DNA of 64,000 nt from contig JAFKFH010000007.1 of the NCBI GenBank assembly GCA_017307375.1, positions 186,001 to 250,000 of the forward strand, written 5' to 3'. This DNA comes from Alphaproteobacteria bacterium. GTDB lineage: Bacteria > Pseudomonadota > Alphaproteobacteria > Ferrovibrionales > Ferrovibrionaceae. Positions 16,174 through 25,083 of the stretch are shown here, one piece after another. A model generated the notes under the pieces. The model ran no database searches, was not told the origin of the DNA, and saw only the letters and a program-made list of their open reading frames with translations. Positions within the stretch are counted from its first letter, which is position 1, and every line of letters starts with the position of its first letter. A program made the position numbers and the translations under genes.

Positions 16174-17342
16174 ACAACCGCATTCTCTTCGTCGACGACG
16201 AACCCGCGGTGTTCGACGGGATTCGCCGCCAGCTCTACAAGAGCCACGACCTGACCTATGCGTCCTCGGGGGCGGAGGCGCTGGTCATGCTCGACCGCGA
16301 CGGACCCTTTGCCGTCTTATGCTCCGACATGCGCATGCCCGGCATGGACGGCGTGACCCTGCTGGCCGAAGCTGCGCGCCGCCATCCCGATACCGTCAGG
16401 ATCATGCTGACCGGCAATGCCGACCAGTCGACGGCGATGGAGGCGATCAATCGCGGCCACATCTTCGGTTTCCTGACCAAGCCGGTGGCGCGTGACACGC
16501 TGGCGGCGACCTTCGACGGCGCCCTGCGCCAGCATGCCGTCGCCACGGCCGAAAAGGATGTGCTGGAACGCACGCTGGCGGGGTCGATCCGCATCCTCGT
16601 CGAAATCCTGGCGGCGACGATGCCGGAAGTCTTCGGGCGCACCGCCCGGATCCGCGATTTCTGCCGTGCGCTGGCCGCAACGCTCGAGGTCAATCGCTGG
16701 CGGCTGGACATGGCCGCGCTGCTCGGCGCGATCGGCTGGACCACGCTGCCGGCGCGCGTGGTCGAGAAGTGGCGCCAGGGCGGCAATCTCGGTGTCGAGG
16801 AAGCCGATCTGGTCGCCGGCGTGCCCGAGATCGGCGCACGCCTGGTCGCCAACATTCCGCGGCTTGGTCCGATCGCCGAGATCATCCGGCAGCAGGGGTG
16901 TCGATTCGACGGCGCCGATGCCGCTGCCGGCCAGCCGGCCGGCGGGGCGATCGCGATCGAGGCGCGGCTGCTGCGGCTGGTCCACGACCTGGTCGAAGCG
17001 GCTGGCGATGCCCGGCCGACGATGGCGCATCTCGATCGCGTGCTCGACGATGCCGGCGCCTATGACCCGGCACTCGTCGACGTCGTCCGGGCGAGGTTGC
17101 GGCAGGACGAGGCGGCGGCCGTGAAGGCGCAGATACCCGGCGCCGACATGGCGATCGGCGGGCTGGGCCTGCTGCACCAGGGCGATCGCCTGGCGGAAGA
17201 CCTGTGCTTCGCCGATGGCGGGCTGGCGATCGGCCGGGACACGGTGCTCAACGATCTGCTGATCCAGAAACTGGTGAACTTCGCCCGGTTGCGGGATTTC
17301 CGCCTGCCGGTCCGCGTCTATCGCGATCCTTCCCCAAGCTGA
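16170..17342 (+). CDS. Response regulator with a degenerate HD-GYP-like output domain
   Basis: A 390-residue protein. The receiver (1-120) is intact, with DDE at 9-11, Asp53 (CSDMRMPGMDG) and the Lys in FLTKPV. The rest follows the HD-GYP layout, but the metal-binding HD of the LLHDIGK motif reads LLGAIGW, and the HHERWDGxGYP region reads QQGCRFDG. It therefore should not hydrolyse c-di-GMP and may bind a partner instead. Third gene of the LOV kinase operon, coupled by ATGA (16170-16173). It ends 9 bases before the convergent monooxygenase gene. Confidence 0.8.
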   Translation: MNNRILFVDDEPAVFDGIRRQLYKSHDLTYASSGAEALVMLDRDGPFAVLCSDMRMPGMDGVTLLAEAARRHPDTVRIMLTGNADQSTAMEAINRGHIFGFLTKPVARDTLAATFDGALRQHAVATAEKDVLERTLAGSIRILVEILAATMPEVFGRTARIRDFCRALAATLEVNRWRLDMAALLGAIGWTTLPARVVEKWRQGGNLGVEEADLVAGVPEIGARLVANIPRLGPIAEIIRQQGCRFDGADAAAGQPAGGAIAIEARLLRLVHDLVEAAGDARPTMAHLDRVLDDAGAYDPALVDVVRARLRQDEAAAVKAQIPGADMAIGGLGLLHQGDRLAEDLCFADGGLAIGRDTVLNDLLIQKLVNFARLRDFRLPVRVYRDPSPS

Positions 17343-17351
17343 GGGGCAGGC

Positions 17352-18560
17352 TCAGCGGCCGACATTCGCCGCCGGTCCGGCGGCCAACCCGTTGCCGCCG
17401 TAGAGCCAGGCGACGGTATCGTGCATCTCGTCCTCCGACTTTGCCTGGAGTATCGCGTTGCGCAGCGCCGCGTGCGGTCCGGCCGGGTGGTAGATATGCT
17501 CGCCGATCGCCCGCGACTGCAACTGGACGCGTGCGGTACGCAGGACGCGTTGCCGCCGGTAGGCGTCGAGCGCCGCCGGTACATTGTCGGCCTGCCGGGC
17601 CATGGCGTCGGCCAGGCACACCGCGTCTTCCATCGCCATGCAGGCGCCCTGGGCGAAATACTGCAGCATCGGATGCGCGGCATCGCCGAGCAGGGCGACG
17701 CGGCCGTCGACCCAGCGGTCGACCGGCTCGCGATCGCACAGGACCCAGGCCTTCCAGTTGGTGCCGCGACGCAGGATTTCCTGGGCACGCGGATGGACGT
17801 GATGGAACCCCCTGAAGACCTCCTCGGCATCGACCGGCCGGCCGGCGACCGGCGCGGGCGCGTCGTTATGGTAGGTGACGACCAGGTTGAACAGCTTCCA
17901 GCCCGACAGCGGGTAGTGGACGATATGGCATTTCGGCCCCGCCCATAGGGTCGCCGCGTTCCACCTGAGATCCTCGGGCATCTGGTCGGTCGGAATGACC
18001 GAGCGGTAGGTGGTATGGCCGGAGACCCGCGGGGCGCCGTCGCCGACGACCCTGCGGCGGATGTTCGACCACAGGCCGTCCGCGCCGATCAGCGCCGCGC
18101 CATCGACGCGCGAGCCGTCGGCGAGCAGGGCGGTGACCGCGGTGCCGTCCTGGACATAGTCGGTCACCTCGCTGGCGGTGCGCAGTTCGATCAGCGGATG
18201 CTCGCGGCAGGCTTTCAGGATCACGCCATGGAGATCGCCTCGGTGGATCACCGCATAGGGATTGCCGAACCGGGCGCGAAATTTCTCGGTCAGCGTGACG
18301 CGTTGGATCTCTTCGCCCGACACCGCATCCATCAGCCGCAGATTGTCGATATAGACCGCCATGGCGCGGGCGGTATCGCCGATGCCGAGATAGTCGAAGC
18401 AGTGGAAGGCGTTGGGGCCGAGCTGGATGCCCGCCCCGATCTCGCCCAGGGTCTGCGCCTTTTCGAGCACCCTTACCGCCACGCCCTTGCCCGCCAGGCC
18501 CAGCGCCGCCGCCAGCCCGCCGATTCCGCCGCCGGCAATGATGAAGGGCAATGACGTCAT
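17352..18560 (-). CDS. FAD-dependent aromatic monooxygenase, 3-hydroxybenzoate 6-hydroxylase-like
   Basis: A 402-residue class A flavoprotein hydroxylase. It has the Rossmann GGGIGG at about residue 9, the DG motif GADGLWSNIRR, and the GD motif LLGDAAHPMLQYFAQGACMAMEDA, whose LQY..QGA..A.ED form is typical of 3-hydroxybenzoate 6-hydroxylase and salicylate hydroxylase relatives. The expected reaction is NADH- and O2-dependent ring hydroxylation, for example 3-hydroxybenzoate to gentisate. No gentisate dioxygenase is in the window. ATG 18560 is chosen for its GGGAGG site; an upstream in-frame extension would cross the promoter at 18589-18616. It lies downstream of the RpiR regulator. Confidence 0.82.
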   Translation of the reverse strand: MTSLPFIIAGGGIGGLAAALGLAGKGVAVRVLEKAQTLGEIGAGIQLGPNAFHCFDYLGIGDTARAMAVYIDNLRLMDAVSGEEIQRVTLTEKFRARFGNPYAVIHRGDLHGVILKACREHPLIELRTASEVTDYVQDGTAVTALLADGSRVDGAALIGADGLWSNIRRRVVGDGAPRVSGHTTYRSVIPTDQMPEDLRWNAATLWAGPKCHIVHYPLSGWKLFNLVVTYHNDAPAPVAGRPVDAEEVFRGFHHVHPRAQEILRRGTNWKAWVLCDREPVDRWVDGRVALLGDAAHPMLQYFAQGACMAMEDAVCLADAMARQADNVPAALDAYRRQRVLRTARVQLQSRAIGEHIYHPAGPHAALRNAILQAKSEDEMHDTVAWLYGGNGLAAGPAANVGR

Positions 18561-18588
18561 GATCGGTCCTCCCGCGACATTTTCATTC

Positions 18589-18616
18589 ATCATATTGATA
18601 TTCAGTATACTGTCAA
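18589..18616 (-). promoter_or_regulatory. Promoter for the monooxygenase gene with an internal palindrome
   Basis: Read on the minus strand, TTGACA (18616-18611) is followed after 16 bases by TATGAT (18594-18589), a near-consensus housekeeping promoter about 30 bases from the monooxygenase ATG. The spacer holds a perfect palindrome CAGTATACTG (18603-18612) that overlaps the -35 box by two bases, a natural place for a repressor. Confidence 0.65.
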
Positions 18617-18636
18617 ATAAGCAACACAGGCCCCGG

Positions 18637-19509
18637 TCAGTAGTGAAACAGCCAGAGCTGGCTTTCACTGAGCGCCTTGAGCGCCTCGACCGCGTCCGGC
18701 CGCTCGCGCGCCAGCGTCGTGATCAGGGCATCGGCGACGGCGAAGGCGGCGGTCGGCGAGTTTGGCAGGAAGTTGTTCCTGGCCGGGGCGAACAGGGTCA
18801 TGTCGGCGATGGCGACCAGCGGCGAGGACGGCTTGTCGGTAATGGCGAGCAGCATCGCCTTGCGCTGCTTGGCGAACTTGGCGAGCTCGAGCGTGGAGCG
18901 CGAATAGCGTGGCAGCGAGATGGCGACGACGAGATCGTCGGGGCCGGCCGACAGCATCTGGTTGGAGGCGCGCTCGGGCCCGCCGCGGGCGGTGGCGAAG
19001 ATCACGTCGGCCTCGAGATAGAGCAGCAGGCCGTCCTCGAGAAAGGCGCCGACATGGTGGCTGGCGCCATAGCCGATGATGAAGATCCGGCGCGCCTTGA
19101 GCAGGGCGGCGATGGCGCGGTCGACCGTCGGCTCGTCCAGCGTGGCGATCGCCTCTTCCAGATTGGCCGCCTCGTTGCCGAGCGAGGCGGACATCGTGGC
19201 GAATACCGAGCCGGCGGCGGCGCGGGCGTCGGCCAGCGCCTCGACCGGGGCCAGCGCGACCTTCAGCGCGGCCGAAAGCGCGGTGCGAAAGTCGCCGTAG
19301 CTGGCATAGCCGAGGGCACGGACGAAGCGGGTGATCGTCGCCGTCGAGGTGCCGCTGCGCTCGGCAAGGCCCTCGATCGTCATGGTCGCGGTATCCAGCG
19401 GATTCTGCAGCACGAAGTCGGCGGCCTTGCGATGGCCCTCGCTCAGCGTCGGGTAGACCTTGGCGATGCGATTGGCCAGATCCGTCGTCGGTTTCAACGC
19501 CCGTGACAT
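18637..19509 (-). CDS. RpiR/MurR-family transcriptional regulator
   Basis: A 290-residue regulator with an N-terminal RpiR helix-turn-helix (about 10-85; TMTIEGLAERSGTSTATITRFVRALG) and a C-terminal SIS domain (about 115-250; IFIIGYGASHHVGAFLEDGL, then AISLPRYSRSTLELAK). SIS domains usually bind phosphosugars or other small acidic ligands. It is divergent from the peptide-type ABC importer and directly upstream of the monooxygenase, so it probably controls both. ATG 19509 (MSRALKP) has GGGAAAG upstream; the longer in-frame start would cross the likely operator. Confidence 0.88.
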   Translation of the reverse strand: MSRALKPTTDLANRIAKVYPTLSEGHRKAADFVLQNPLDTATMTIEGLAERSGTSTATITRFVRALGYASYGDFRTALSAALKVALAPVEALADARAAAGSVFATMSASLGNEAANLEEAIATLDEPTVDRAIAALLKARRIFIIGYGASHHVGAFLEDGLLLYLEADVIFATARGGPERASNQMLSAGPDDLVVAISLPRYSRSTLELAKFAKQRKAMLLAITDKPSSPLVAIADMTLFAPARNNFLPNSPTAAFAVADALITTLARERPDAVEALKALSESQLWLFHY

Positions 19510-19537
19510 GACTTTCCCGCTGATTGACGTCGGATAA

Positions 19538-19563
19538 TTTTCATGTACCGTACTTCGTGAAAA
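19538..19563. promoter_or_regulatory. Candidate RpiR operator between regulator and ABC importer
   Basis: TTTTCA (19538-19543) and TGAAAA (19558-19563) form a 6-base inverted repeat around 14 bases, which themselves contain GTAC-C-GTAC (19545-19553). The element sits 45 bases before the substrate-binding protein start and 28 bases before the rpiR start, the expected position for a shared operator. Confidence 0.45.
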
Positions 19564-19607
19564 CAAATCTGTCAAAATTGGCAGTCCAGCAAACGGGAGT
19601 CGGAACG

Positions 19608-21218
19608 ATGCGTCAGCGCACGCTCTTCACCATCCTGCTCGGCGCGACGATGCTGAGCACGCCGGCCATGGCGCAGACCTTGCGCATCGCGCTCGCCTCC
19701 GAGCCGACCGCGGTCGATCCACACTACCACGACCTCTCGCCCAACAACGCGCTGGCGGCGCATATCTTCGGCAGCCTGATCGAGCAGGACGAGTTGCAGA
19801 AGCTGCATCCGAGCCTTGCCACCTCGTGGGAGAACGATGGGCAGAACCGCTGGACCATCAAGCTGCGCCAGGGCGTCAAGTTCTCGAATGGCGAGCCGTT
19901 CGGCGCCCAGGACGTGCTGTTCACCTTCTGCCGGACGCAGAAGAACGAAACCAAGGTTTCCGACTCGTTCGTCGACGTCGCCGCGAACTTCGCCAAGGTC
20001 GAGGCGCCCGACGACAGCACGGTGGTGATCGAGACGAAGGCGCCCGAGCCGCTGATGCCGACGCTGCTGTCGGCCCTGCCGATCCTGTCGGCGTCGATCG
20101 TCAAGCACGACAAGATCACCTACGACGTCGCCAACAACTGCGGCGTCACCGGCCCCTGGCCCGTCGTGAACAACTTCAACGACGGCACCGCCGCCATCGG
20201 TACCGGCCCCTACAAGCTCAAGTCCTATGTCCGCGGTTCCGGCATCGAGCTCGAGCGCAACCCGACCTATTGGGGCCCGGCCGAGCCGTGGGCGACCGTC
20301 CGCTTCGTGCCGGTGACCAATGCCGGGCCGCGCCTCGCCGGCCTGCTTGCCGGCGACTATGACGTGATCGAGAATCCGGCGGCGCGCGATCTCGGCCGCA
20401 TTGCCAACGACAAGCGCTTCGGCCACGTCATCACGCCCTCGACCCGGGTGATCTATTTCCAGCTCGACGTGGCCCGCGACGACAGCCCGTTCGTCAAGGC
20501 GCCCGACGGCAAGAACCCGCTCAAGGATGCCCGCGTGCGCAAGGCGATGTCGCTGGCCATCGACCGCGACGCGATCATCAAGCGCATCATGGATGGCGCC
20601 GCCGCCCCGGCCTACCAGTTCCTGCCCGACGGCATGTCGGGTGCGCTGACCAATCCGCCCAAGCTGGCCTACGACCCCGCACAGGCCAAGAAGCTGCTGG
20701 CCGAGGCCGGCTACCCCAACGGCTTCCAGGTCACCCTGTCTTCGACCAACGACCGCTACATCAATGACAGCCAGATCACCCAGGCCGTCGCCCAATACCT
20801 GACGCAGATCGGCATCAAGGCCGAGGTCGACGCGATGACCCGCGCGGTCTATTTCCCGCGTCGCGCCAAGCGCGAGTTCAGCGTGGCGATGGGCGGCTGG
20901 TCGTCGGGCACGGGCGAAGCCTCGTCGTTCCTGCGCTACTGGCCGGCCACACCGAACGCAGCCAAGACGGTCGGCGGTTCCAATTACGGCGGCTACAGGA
21001 ACGAGGAGTTCGACAAGACGCTGGCCACCGCGCTGTCGACCTTCGACGATGCCAAACGCGCCGAACTGCTGCAGCAGGCGATCACCATCGTGCTGGCCGA
21101 CGGGGCGTTCATCCCGTTGCATTTCGAAAGCACGATCTGGGCCCACAAGGCCGATCTGAAGGTCACCGGCCGCGCCGACCAGTACACGTACGCCATGTCG
21201 GTGAAGCCGGCGAAGTAG
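19608..21218 (+). CDS. ABC importer substrate-binding protein, dipeptide/oligopeptide family
   Basis: A 536-residue periplasmic binding protein of the SBP_bac_5 (DppA/OppA) family. A signal peptide (residues 1-22, cleaving after TPAMA) precedes the mature start QTLRIALASEP. Typical family segments are seen: LHPSLATSWE, KLRQGVKFSNGEPFGAQDV, and VRKAMSLAIDRDAIIKRIM. It captures peptides or similar ligands for the downstream DppBCDF-like genes. Start ATG 19608 follows ACGGGAG; the frame is open further upstream but the signal peptide fixes the start. Confidence 0.93.
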   Translation: MRQRTLFTILLGATMLSTPAMAQTLRIALASEPTAVDPHYHDLSPNNALAAHIFGSLIEQDELQKLHPSLATSWENDGQNRWTIKLRQGVKFSNGEPFGAQDVLFTFCRTQKNETKVSDSFVDVAANFAKVEAPDDSTVVIETKAPEPLMPTLLSALPILSASIVKHDKITYDVANNCGVTGPWPVVNNFNDGTAAIGTGPYKLKSYVRGSGIELERNPTYWGPAEPWATVRFVPVTNAGPRLAGLLAGDYDVIENPAARDLGRIANDKRFGHVITPSTRVIYFQLDVARDDSPFVKAPDGKNPLKDARVRKAMSLAIDRDAIIKRIMDGAAAPAYQFLPDGMSGALTNPPKLAYDPAQAKKLLAEAGYPNGFQVTLSSTNDRYINDSQITQAVAQYLTQIGIKAEVDAMTRAVYFPRRAKREFSVAMGGWSSGTGEASSFLRYWPATPNAAKTVGGSNYGGYRNEEFDKTLATALSTFDDAKRAELLQQAITIVLADGAFIPLHFESTIWAHKADLKVTGRADQYTYAMSVKPAK

Positions 21219-21234
21219 GGCTGGACCGGGGACG

Positions 21235-22212
21235 ATGGCTGCCTACGTTCTGCAGCGGCTGATCCAGAGCGCCTTCGTCCTGCTGGCGGTTTCGATCGTG
21301 GTCTTCTTTGCCGTCTACGGCATCGGCGACCCGATCGACCTGCTGGTGTCGCCCCAGGTCAGCGAGGCCGAGCGGCAGGCGCTGATCCGCCGTCTCGGCC
21401 TCGACCTGCCGATCTGGCAGCAATATCTGACGTTCATGGCCAATGCGCTGCGCGGCGACCTCGGCCGGTCCTTCGTGCACAGCGTCCCGGCGGTGCAGCT
21501 GATCCTGGCCCGGGCGCCCGCGACGTTGGAACTGGTCCTGCTGGCGATGACGGTCGCGATCGCCGCGGGCGTGCCGCTCGGCCTGATGGCCGGGCTCAAC
21601 CCGGACAGCCGCGGCACCCGCCTCCTGATGGCCGGCACCGTGCTCGGCTTTTCATTGCCGAGTTTCTGGAAGGGCATGATGCTGATCCTGCTGTTTGCCG
21701 TGCTGCTCGGCTGGCTGCCGACGGCGGGGCGCGGCGAGACGGTATCGCTGCTCGGCTTTCCCACCAGCCTGCTGACGCTCGACGGATGGCGGCATATCGC
21801 GCTGCCGGCCCTCAATCTCGCGATCCCGAACCTCGCGCTGATCATTCGTCTCGTCGCTGCCGGCACGACCGAGGCGATGACGCAGGATTACGTCAGATAT
21901 GCGCGCGCCAAGGGCGTCCGCCGCCGTCGCATCGTCAATCGCCACGTGCTGCGCAACATCCTGATCCCGGTCGTCACCGTGGTCGGCATCGAATTCGGCA
22001 GCCTCGTCGCCTTCTCGACCATCACCGAGACCGTGTTCGCCTGGCCGGGCATGGGCAAGCTGCTGATCGATTCGGTCTATCAGCTCGACCGGCCCGTGGT
22101 CGTGGCCTATGTCCTGCTGGCGACCCTGCTGTTCGTGGCGGTCAATTTCCTGGTCGACGTGCTCTATGCCGCGCTCGACCCCCGGGTGAAGCTGTCGGGT
22201 GAGCAGGCATGA
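21235..22212 (+). CDS. ABC importer permease, DppB-like
   Basis: A 325-residue inner-membrane permease with an N-terminal helix (YVLQRLIQSAFVLLAVSIVVFF) and six helices in all. The family's EAA-type loop is at RYARAKGVRRRRIVNRHVLRN, which contacts the ATPases. The segment GIEFGSLVAFSTITETVFAWPGMG is typical of DppB/OppB. It begins 16 bases after the binding protein and overlaps the next permease by 4 bases. Confidence 0.93.
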   Translation: MAAYVLQRLIQSAFVLLAVSIVVFFAVYGIGDPIDLLVSPQVSEAERQALIRRLGLDLPIWQQYLTFMANALRGDLGRSFVHSVPAVQLILARAPATLELVLLAMTVAIAAGVPLGLMAGLNPDSRGTRLLMAGTVLGFSLPSFWKGMMLILLFAVLLGWLPTAGRGETVSLLGFPTSLLTLDGWRHIALPALNLAIPNLALIIRLVAAGTTEAMTQDYVRYARAKGVRRRRIVNRHVLRNILIPVVTVVGIEFGSLVAFSTITETVFAWPGMGKLLIDSVYQLDRPVVVAYVLLATLLFVAVNFLVDVLYAALDPRVKLSGEQA

Positions 22213-23111
22213 ACGACGATCGCCTGGCCGGGCCGATCCTGGCCGATACCCCGCTGCGCGAAAAGGTGCTGCGCCGCCTGCGCAACCGGCCGACAACGCG
22301 TGGTGCGGCCATTCTGCTGGGCGTGCTGGTGCTGCTGGCGCTGCTGGCGCCGCTGATCGCTCCCCAGAACCCCTATGATCTCGCTGCCCTCAGCGTGATG
22401 GACAATCGCCTGGCGCCGGGCGAGCAGGGCATGGCGGGCTTGAGGTTCTGGCTCGGCTCCGACGCGCAGGGGCGCGACATGCTCTCGGCTATCCTCTACG
22501 GCCTGCGCACCAGCCTGCTGGTCGGGCTGATCTCGACCTTGGGCGCGCTGGTCGTCGGCGTCACCGCCGGCCTCGTCGCTGCCCAGTTCGGCGGCGCGAT
22601 CGACGCGCTGATGATGCGTGTCGTCGATTTCATGCTGGGGTTTCCCTCGATCCTGATCGCGCTGGTCCTGCTCGCCTCGATCGGTCGCGGTGTCGACAAG
22701 GTGATCCTGGCGATCGTGCTGGTGCAATGGGCGCAGTACGCCCGGCTGATGCGCGCGGCTGCCCTGGTCGAGCGCCGCAAGGAGTATATCGAGGCCGCCG
22801 TCAACTTCGGCCTGCCCACCCGCTACATCATGTTCGTCCACTTGCTGCCGAACTCGATCGGCTCGGTGCTTGTTGTATCGACCGTGTCGATCGCCTCGGC
22901 GATCACGCTGGAGGCGACGCTGTCCTTTCTGGGCGTCGGTGTCCCGGTGACCCAGCCCTCGCTGGGCCTGCTGATCGCCAATGGCTTCGAATTCCTGCTG
23001 TCGGGCGAATACTGGATCGCGGTGTTCCCCGGGCTTGCCCTGGTCGCGCTGATCATGTCGCTCAACATCGTCGGCGACCGCCTGCGCCGCAGCCTGAACG
23101 TGCGCGCATGA
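22209..23111 (+). CDS. ABC importer permease, DppC-like
   Basis: A 300-residue permease that pairs with the DppB-like subunit. It has the N-terminal OppC-type region ([28 protein letters not shown]), the [21 protein letters not shown] segment, and the ATPase-contact loop [26 protein letters not shown] overlaps the preceding stop (ATGA, 22209-22212), and the stop overlaps the next ATG, giving tight translational coupling. Confidence 0.93.
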   Translation: MNDDRLAGPILADTPLREKVLRRLRNRPTTRGAAILLGVLVLLALLAPLIAPQNPYDLAALSVMDNRLAPGEQGMAGLRFWLGSDAQGRDMLSAILYGLRTSLLVGLISTLGALVVGVTAGLVAAQFGGAIDALMMRVVDFMLGFPSILIALVLLASIGRGVDKVILAIVLVQWAQYARLMRAAALVERRKEYIEAAVNFGLPTRYIMFVHLLPNSIGSVLVVSTVSIASAITLEATLSFLGVGVPVTQPSLGLLIANGFEFLLSGEYWIAVFPGLALVALIMSLNIVGDRLRRSLNVRA

Positions 23112-24079
23112 CCGCGGATATCGTTCTCGATGTCCGCGGCCTGAAGACCGTCTTCCACGCTGTCGATGGCGCCTGGCCGGCGGTCGACGGCGTCGACTTC
23201 ACCGTGGCCAGGGGCGAGATTCTCGGCCTGGTCGGCGAGTCCGGTTCGGGCAAGTCGGTTACGGGCTTCTCGCTGGTCCAGCTGATCGACCCGCCCGGCG
23301 AGATCGTGGCCGGGCAGGTCCTGTTCGGCGGAACCGATCTGCGCGCCGCTTCCGAAGACGAGTTGCGGCGGCTGCGCGGCGATCGCATCGCGATGATCTT
23401 CCAGGACCCGCTGATGACGCTCAATCCGGTGCTCAGCGTCGGCGAGCAGATGACCGAGGCGATCCTGGAACATCGTCGCTGCAGCCGGGCCGACGCGCTG
23501 GCGCAGGCCGCCGCGGCGCTGGCTCGCGTCGGCATCTCGTCGCCGGAGGCGCGGTTGAAACAATACCCGCACGAGTTTTCCGGCGGCATGCGCCAGCGCG
23601 TCGCCATCGCCACGGCGTTGCTGAACGACCCGGCATTGATCATCGCCGACGAGCCGACCACGGCGCTCGACGTCACCATCCAGGCCCAGATCCTCTACCA
23701 GGTGCAGAAACTGTCGCGCGAGACCGGGGCGGCCGTGATCTGGATCACCCATGATCTGGCCGTGGTCGCCGAACTGGCCGACCGGGTCGCGGTGATGTAT
23801 GCCGGGCGGATCGTCGAGATCGGGGCCGCCGACGTCGTCCTCGACCGGCCCCGGCATCCCTATACCCTGGGCCTGCTGAACTCGTCGGCCGCCATGGTCG
23901 AGCCGGGTGCGCGGCTGCACCAGATCGACGGCGTCGCGCCGCGTATCGATTCGCGCCCGTCGGGCTGCCCGTTCCGGCCGCGTTGCACACGGTCATTGGC
24001 GGTGTGCGCCGATGTCGATCCGCCGCCGCAGGCCCAAGACGGCCGTACGCTGCGCTGCCACAACCCGGTGCCGGCATGA
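23108..24079 (+). CDS. ABC importer ATPase, DppD-like
   Basis: A 323-residue ATP-binding subunit. It has Walker [10 protein letters not shown]-loop [11 protein letters not shown], signature FSGGMRQR, Walker [10 protein letters not shown] and the switch His in WITHDL. The C-terminal oligopeptide-transporter extension carries the cysteine motif (CPFRPRC..SLAVC) known to bind an iron-sulfur cluster in some DppD proteins. Start ATG 23108 overlaps the preceding stop. Confidence 0.93.
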   Translation: MTADIVLDVRGLKTVFHAVDGAWPAVDGVDFTVARGEILGLVGESGSGKSVTGFSLVQLIDPPGEIVAGQVLFGGTDLRAASEDELRRLRGDRIAMIFQDPLMTLNPVLSVGEQMTEAILEHRRCSRADALAQAAAALARVGISSPEARLKQYPHEFSGGMRQRVAIATALLNDPALIIADEPTTALDVTIQAQILYQVQKLSRETGAAVIWITHDLAVVAELADRVAVMYAGRIVEIGAADVVLDRPRHPYTLGLLNSSAAMVEPGARLHQIDGVAPRIDSRPSGCPFRPRCTRSLAVCADVDPPPQAQDGRTLRCHNPVPA

Positions 24080-25083
24080 CCGCCCCGTTGTTCGAATTGC
24101 GCGGGGTCGCCAAGTACTTCCGCGGCAAGACCACTCTCGCCGAACGCATCCTGGCCCTGGCCGGCCGGCGCCAGCCGCCGGCGACCCTGCGTGCGGTCGA
24201 TGGTGTGGATCTCACGGTCGCCAAGGGCGAGGTGTTGGGGCTGGTCGGCGAATCCGGCTGCGGCAAGTCGACGCTGGCGCGCATTGCCACCGGCATCCTG
24301 GCCCCCACGGCGGGCGAGGTGTTCTACCAGGGGCGCGCCGTCGCCGGGCTGCGCGGTCGCGATCGGCTGGATTATCTGCTGAAGGTCCAGATGATCTTCC
24401 AGGATCCCTACGCGTCGCTCGATCCGCGCATGCGGGTCAGCCGCATCGTCGGCGAGGCGCTCGCCGTGCACAAGCTGCTGCCGCGCCGCGAGATCGACGG
24501 CGCGGTCGACCGGGCGCTGCGCGAGGTCGGCCTCGATCTCGCCTATCGCGACCGCTATCCGCATCAGTTCTCGGGCGGTCAGCGGCAGCGGATCGGCATC
24601 GCCCGCGCGCTGGCGGTCAAGCCCGACTTCCTGGTCTGCGACGAGCCGGTCTCGGCCCTCGACGTCTCGATCCAGGCCCAGGTGATCAACCTGTTCATGG
24701 ACGTGCGCGCGCGCCATGGCCTGACCTATCTGTTCGTCAGTCACGACCTGGGCCTGGTCCGGCATATCAGCGACCGCGTCGCGATCATGTATCTCGGCCG
24801 GATCGTCGAGATCGGGCCGGCGGCCAGCGTCTTCGCCGACCCCGCCCACCCCTACAGCGCCGCGCTGATCAAGGCGATCCCGTCGGCGGCACGCCGCAAG
24901 GCGGGCTTCGAGCCGCTGCAGGGCGAACTGCCGTCGCCGCTGGCGCCGCCGCCCGGCTGCCCGTTCCACCCGCGCTGCGACCATGCCATGCCGGCCTGCC
25001 GCGAAATCAGGCCCGAGCTGGCCGAGATCGCGCCGGGCCGCAGCGCCGCCTGTCATCTGCACACCGCCCCGAAAGTCGCATGA
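24076..25083 (+). CDS. ABC importer ATPase, DppF-like
   Basis: A 335-residue second ATPase. It has Walker A GESGCGKST, Q-loop IFQDPYASLDP, signature FSGGQRQR, Walker B FLVCDEPVSALD, His-switch FVSHDL and the C-terminal cysteine motif CPFHPRCDHAMPAC. Residues about 12-38 include an insertion (GKTTLAERILALAGRRQPPA) before the first beta strand, common among DppF paralogues for non-peptide ligands. It overlaps both neighbours by 4 bases. Confidence 0.93.
   Translation: MTAPLFELRGVAKYFRGKTTLAERILALAGRRQPPATLRAVDGVDLTVAKGEVLGLVGESGCGKSTLARIATGILAPTAGEVFYQGRAVAGLRGRDRLDYLLKVQMIFQDPYASLDPRMRVSRIVGEALAVHKLLPRREIDGAVDRALREVGLDLAYRDRYPHQFSGGQRQRIGIARALAVKPDFLVCDEPVSALDVSIQAQVINLFMDVRARHGLTYLFVSHDLGLVRHISDRVAIMYLGRIVEIGPAASVFADPAHPYSAALIKAIPSAARRKAGFEPLQGELPSPLAPPPGCPFHPRCDHAMPACREIRPELAEIAPGRSAACHLHTAPKVA

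Noticed and set aside
17338-17356. GCTGAG-N7-CTCAGC hairpin between the convergent regulator and monooxygenase genes.
   Set aside because: A 6-bp stem overlapping both coding ends with no T-tract is too weak to call a terminator.
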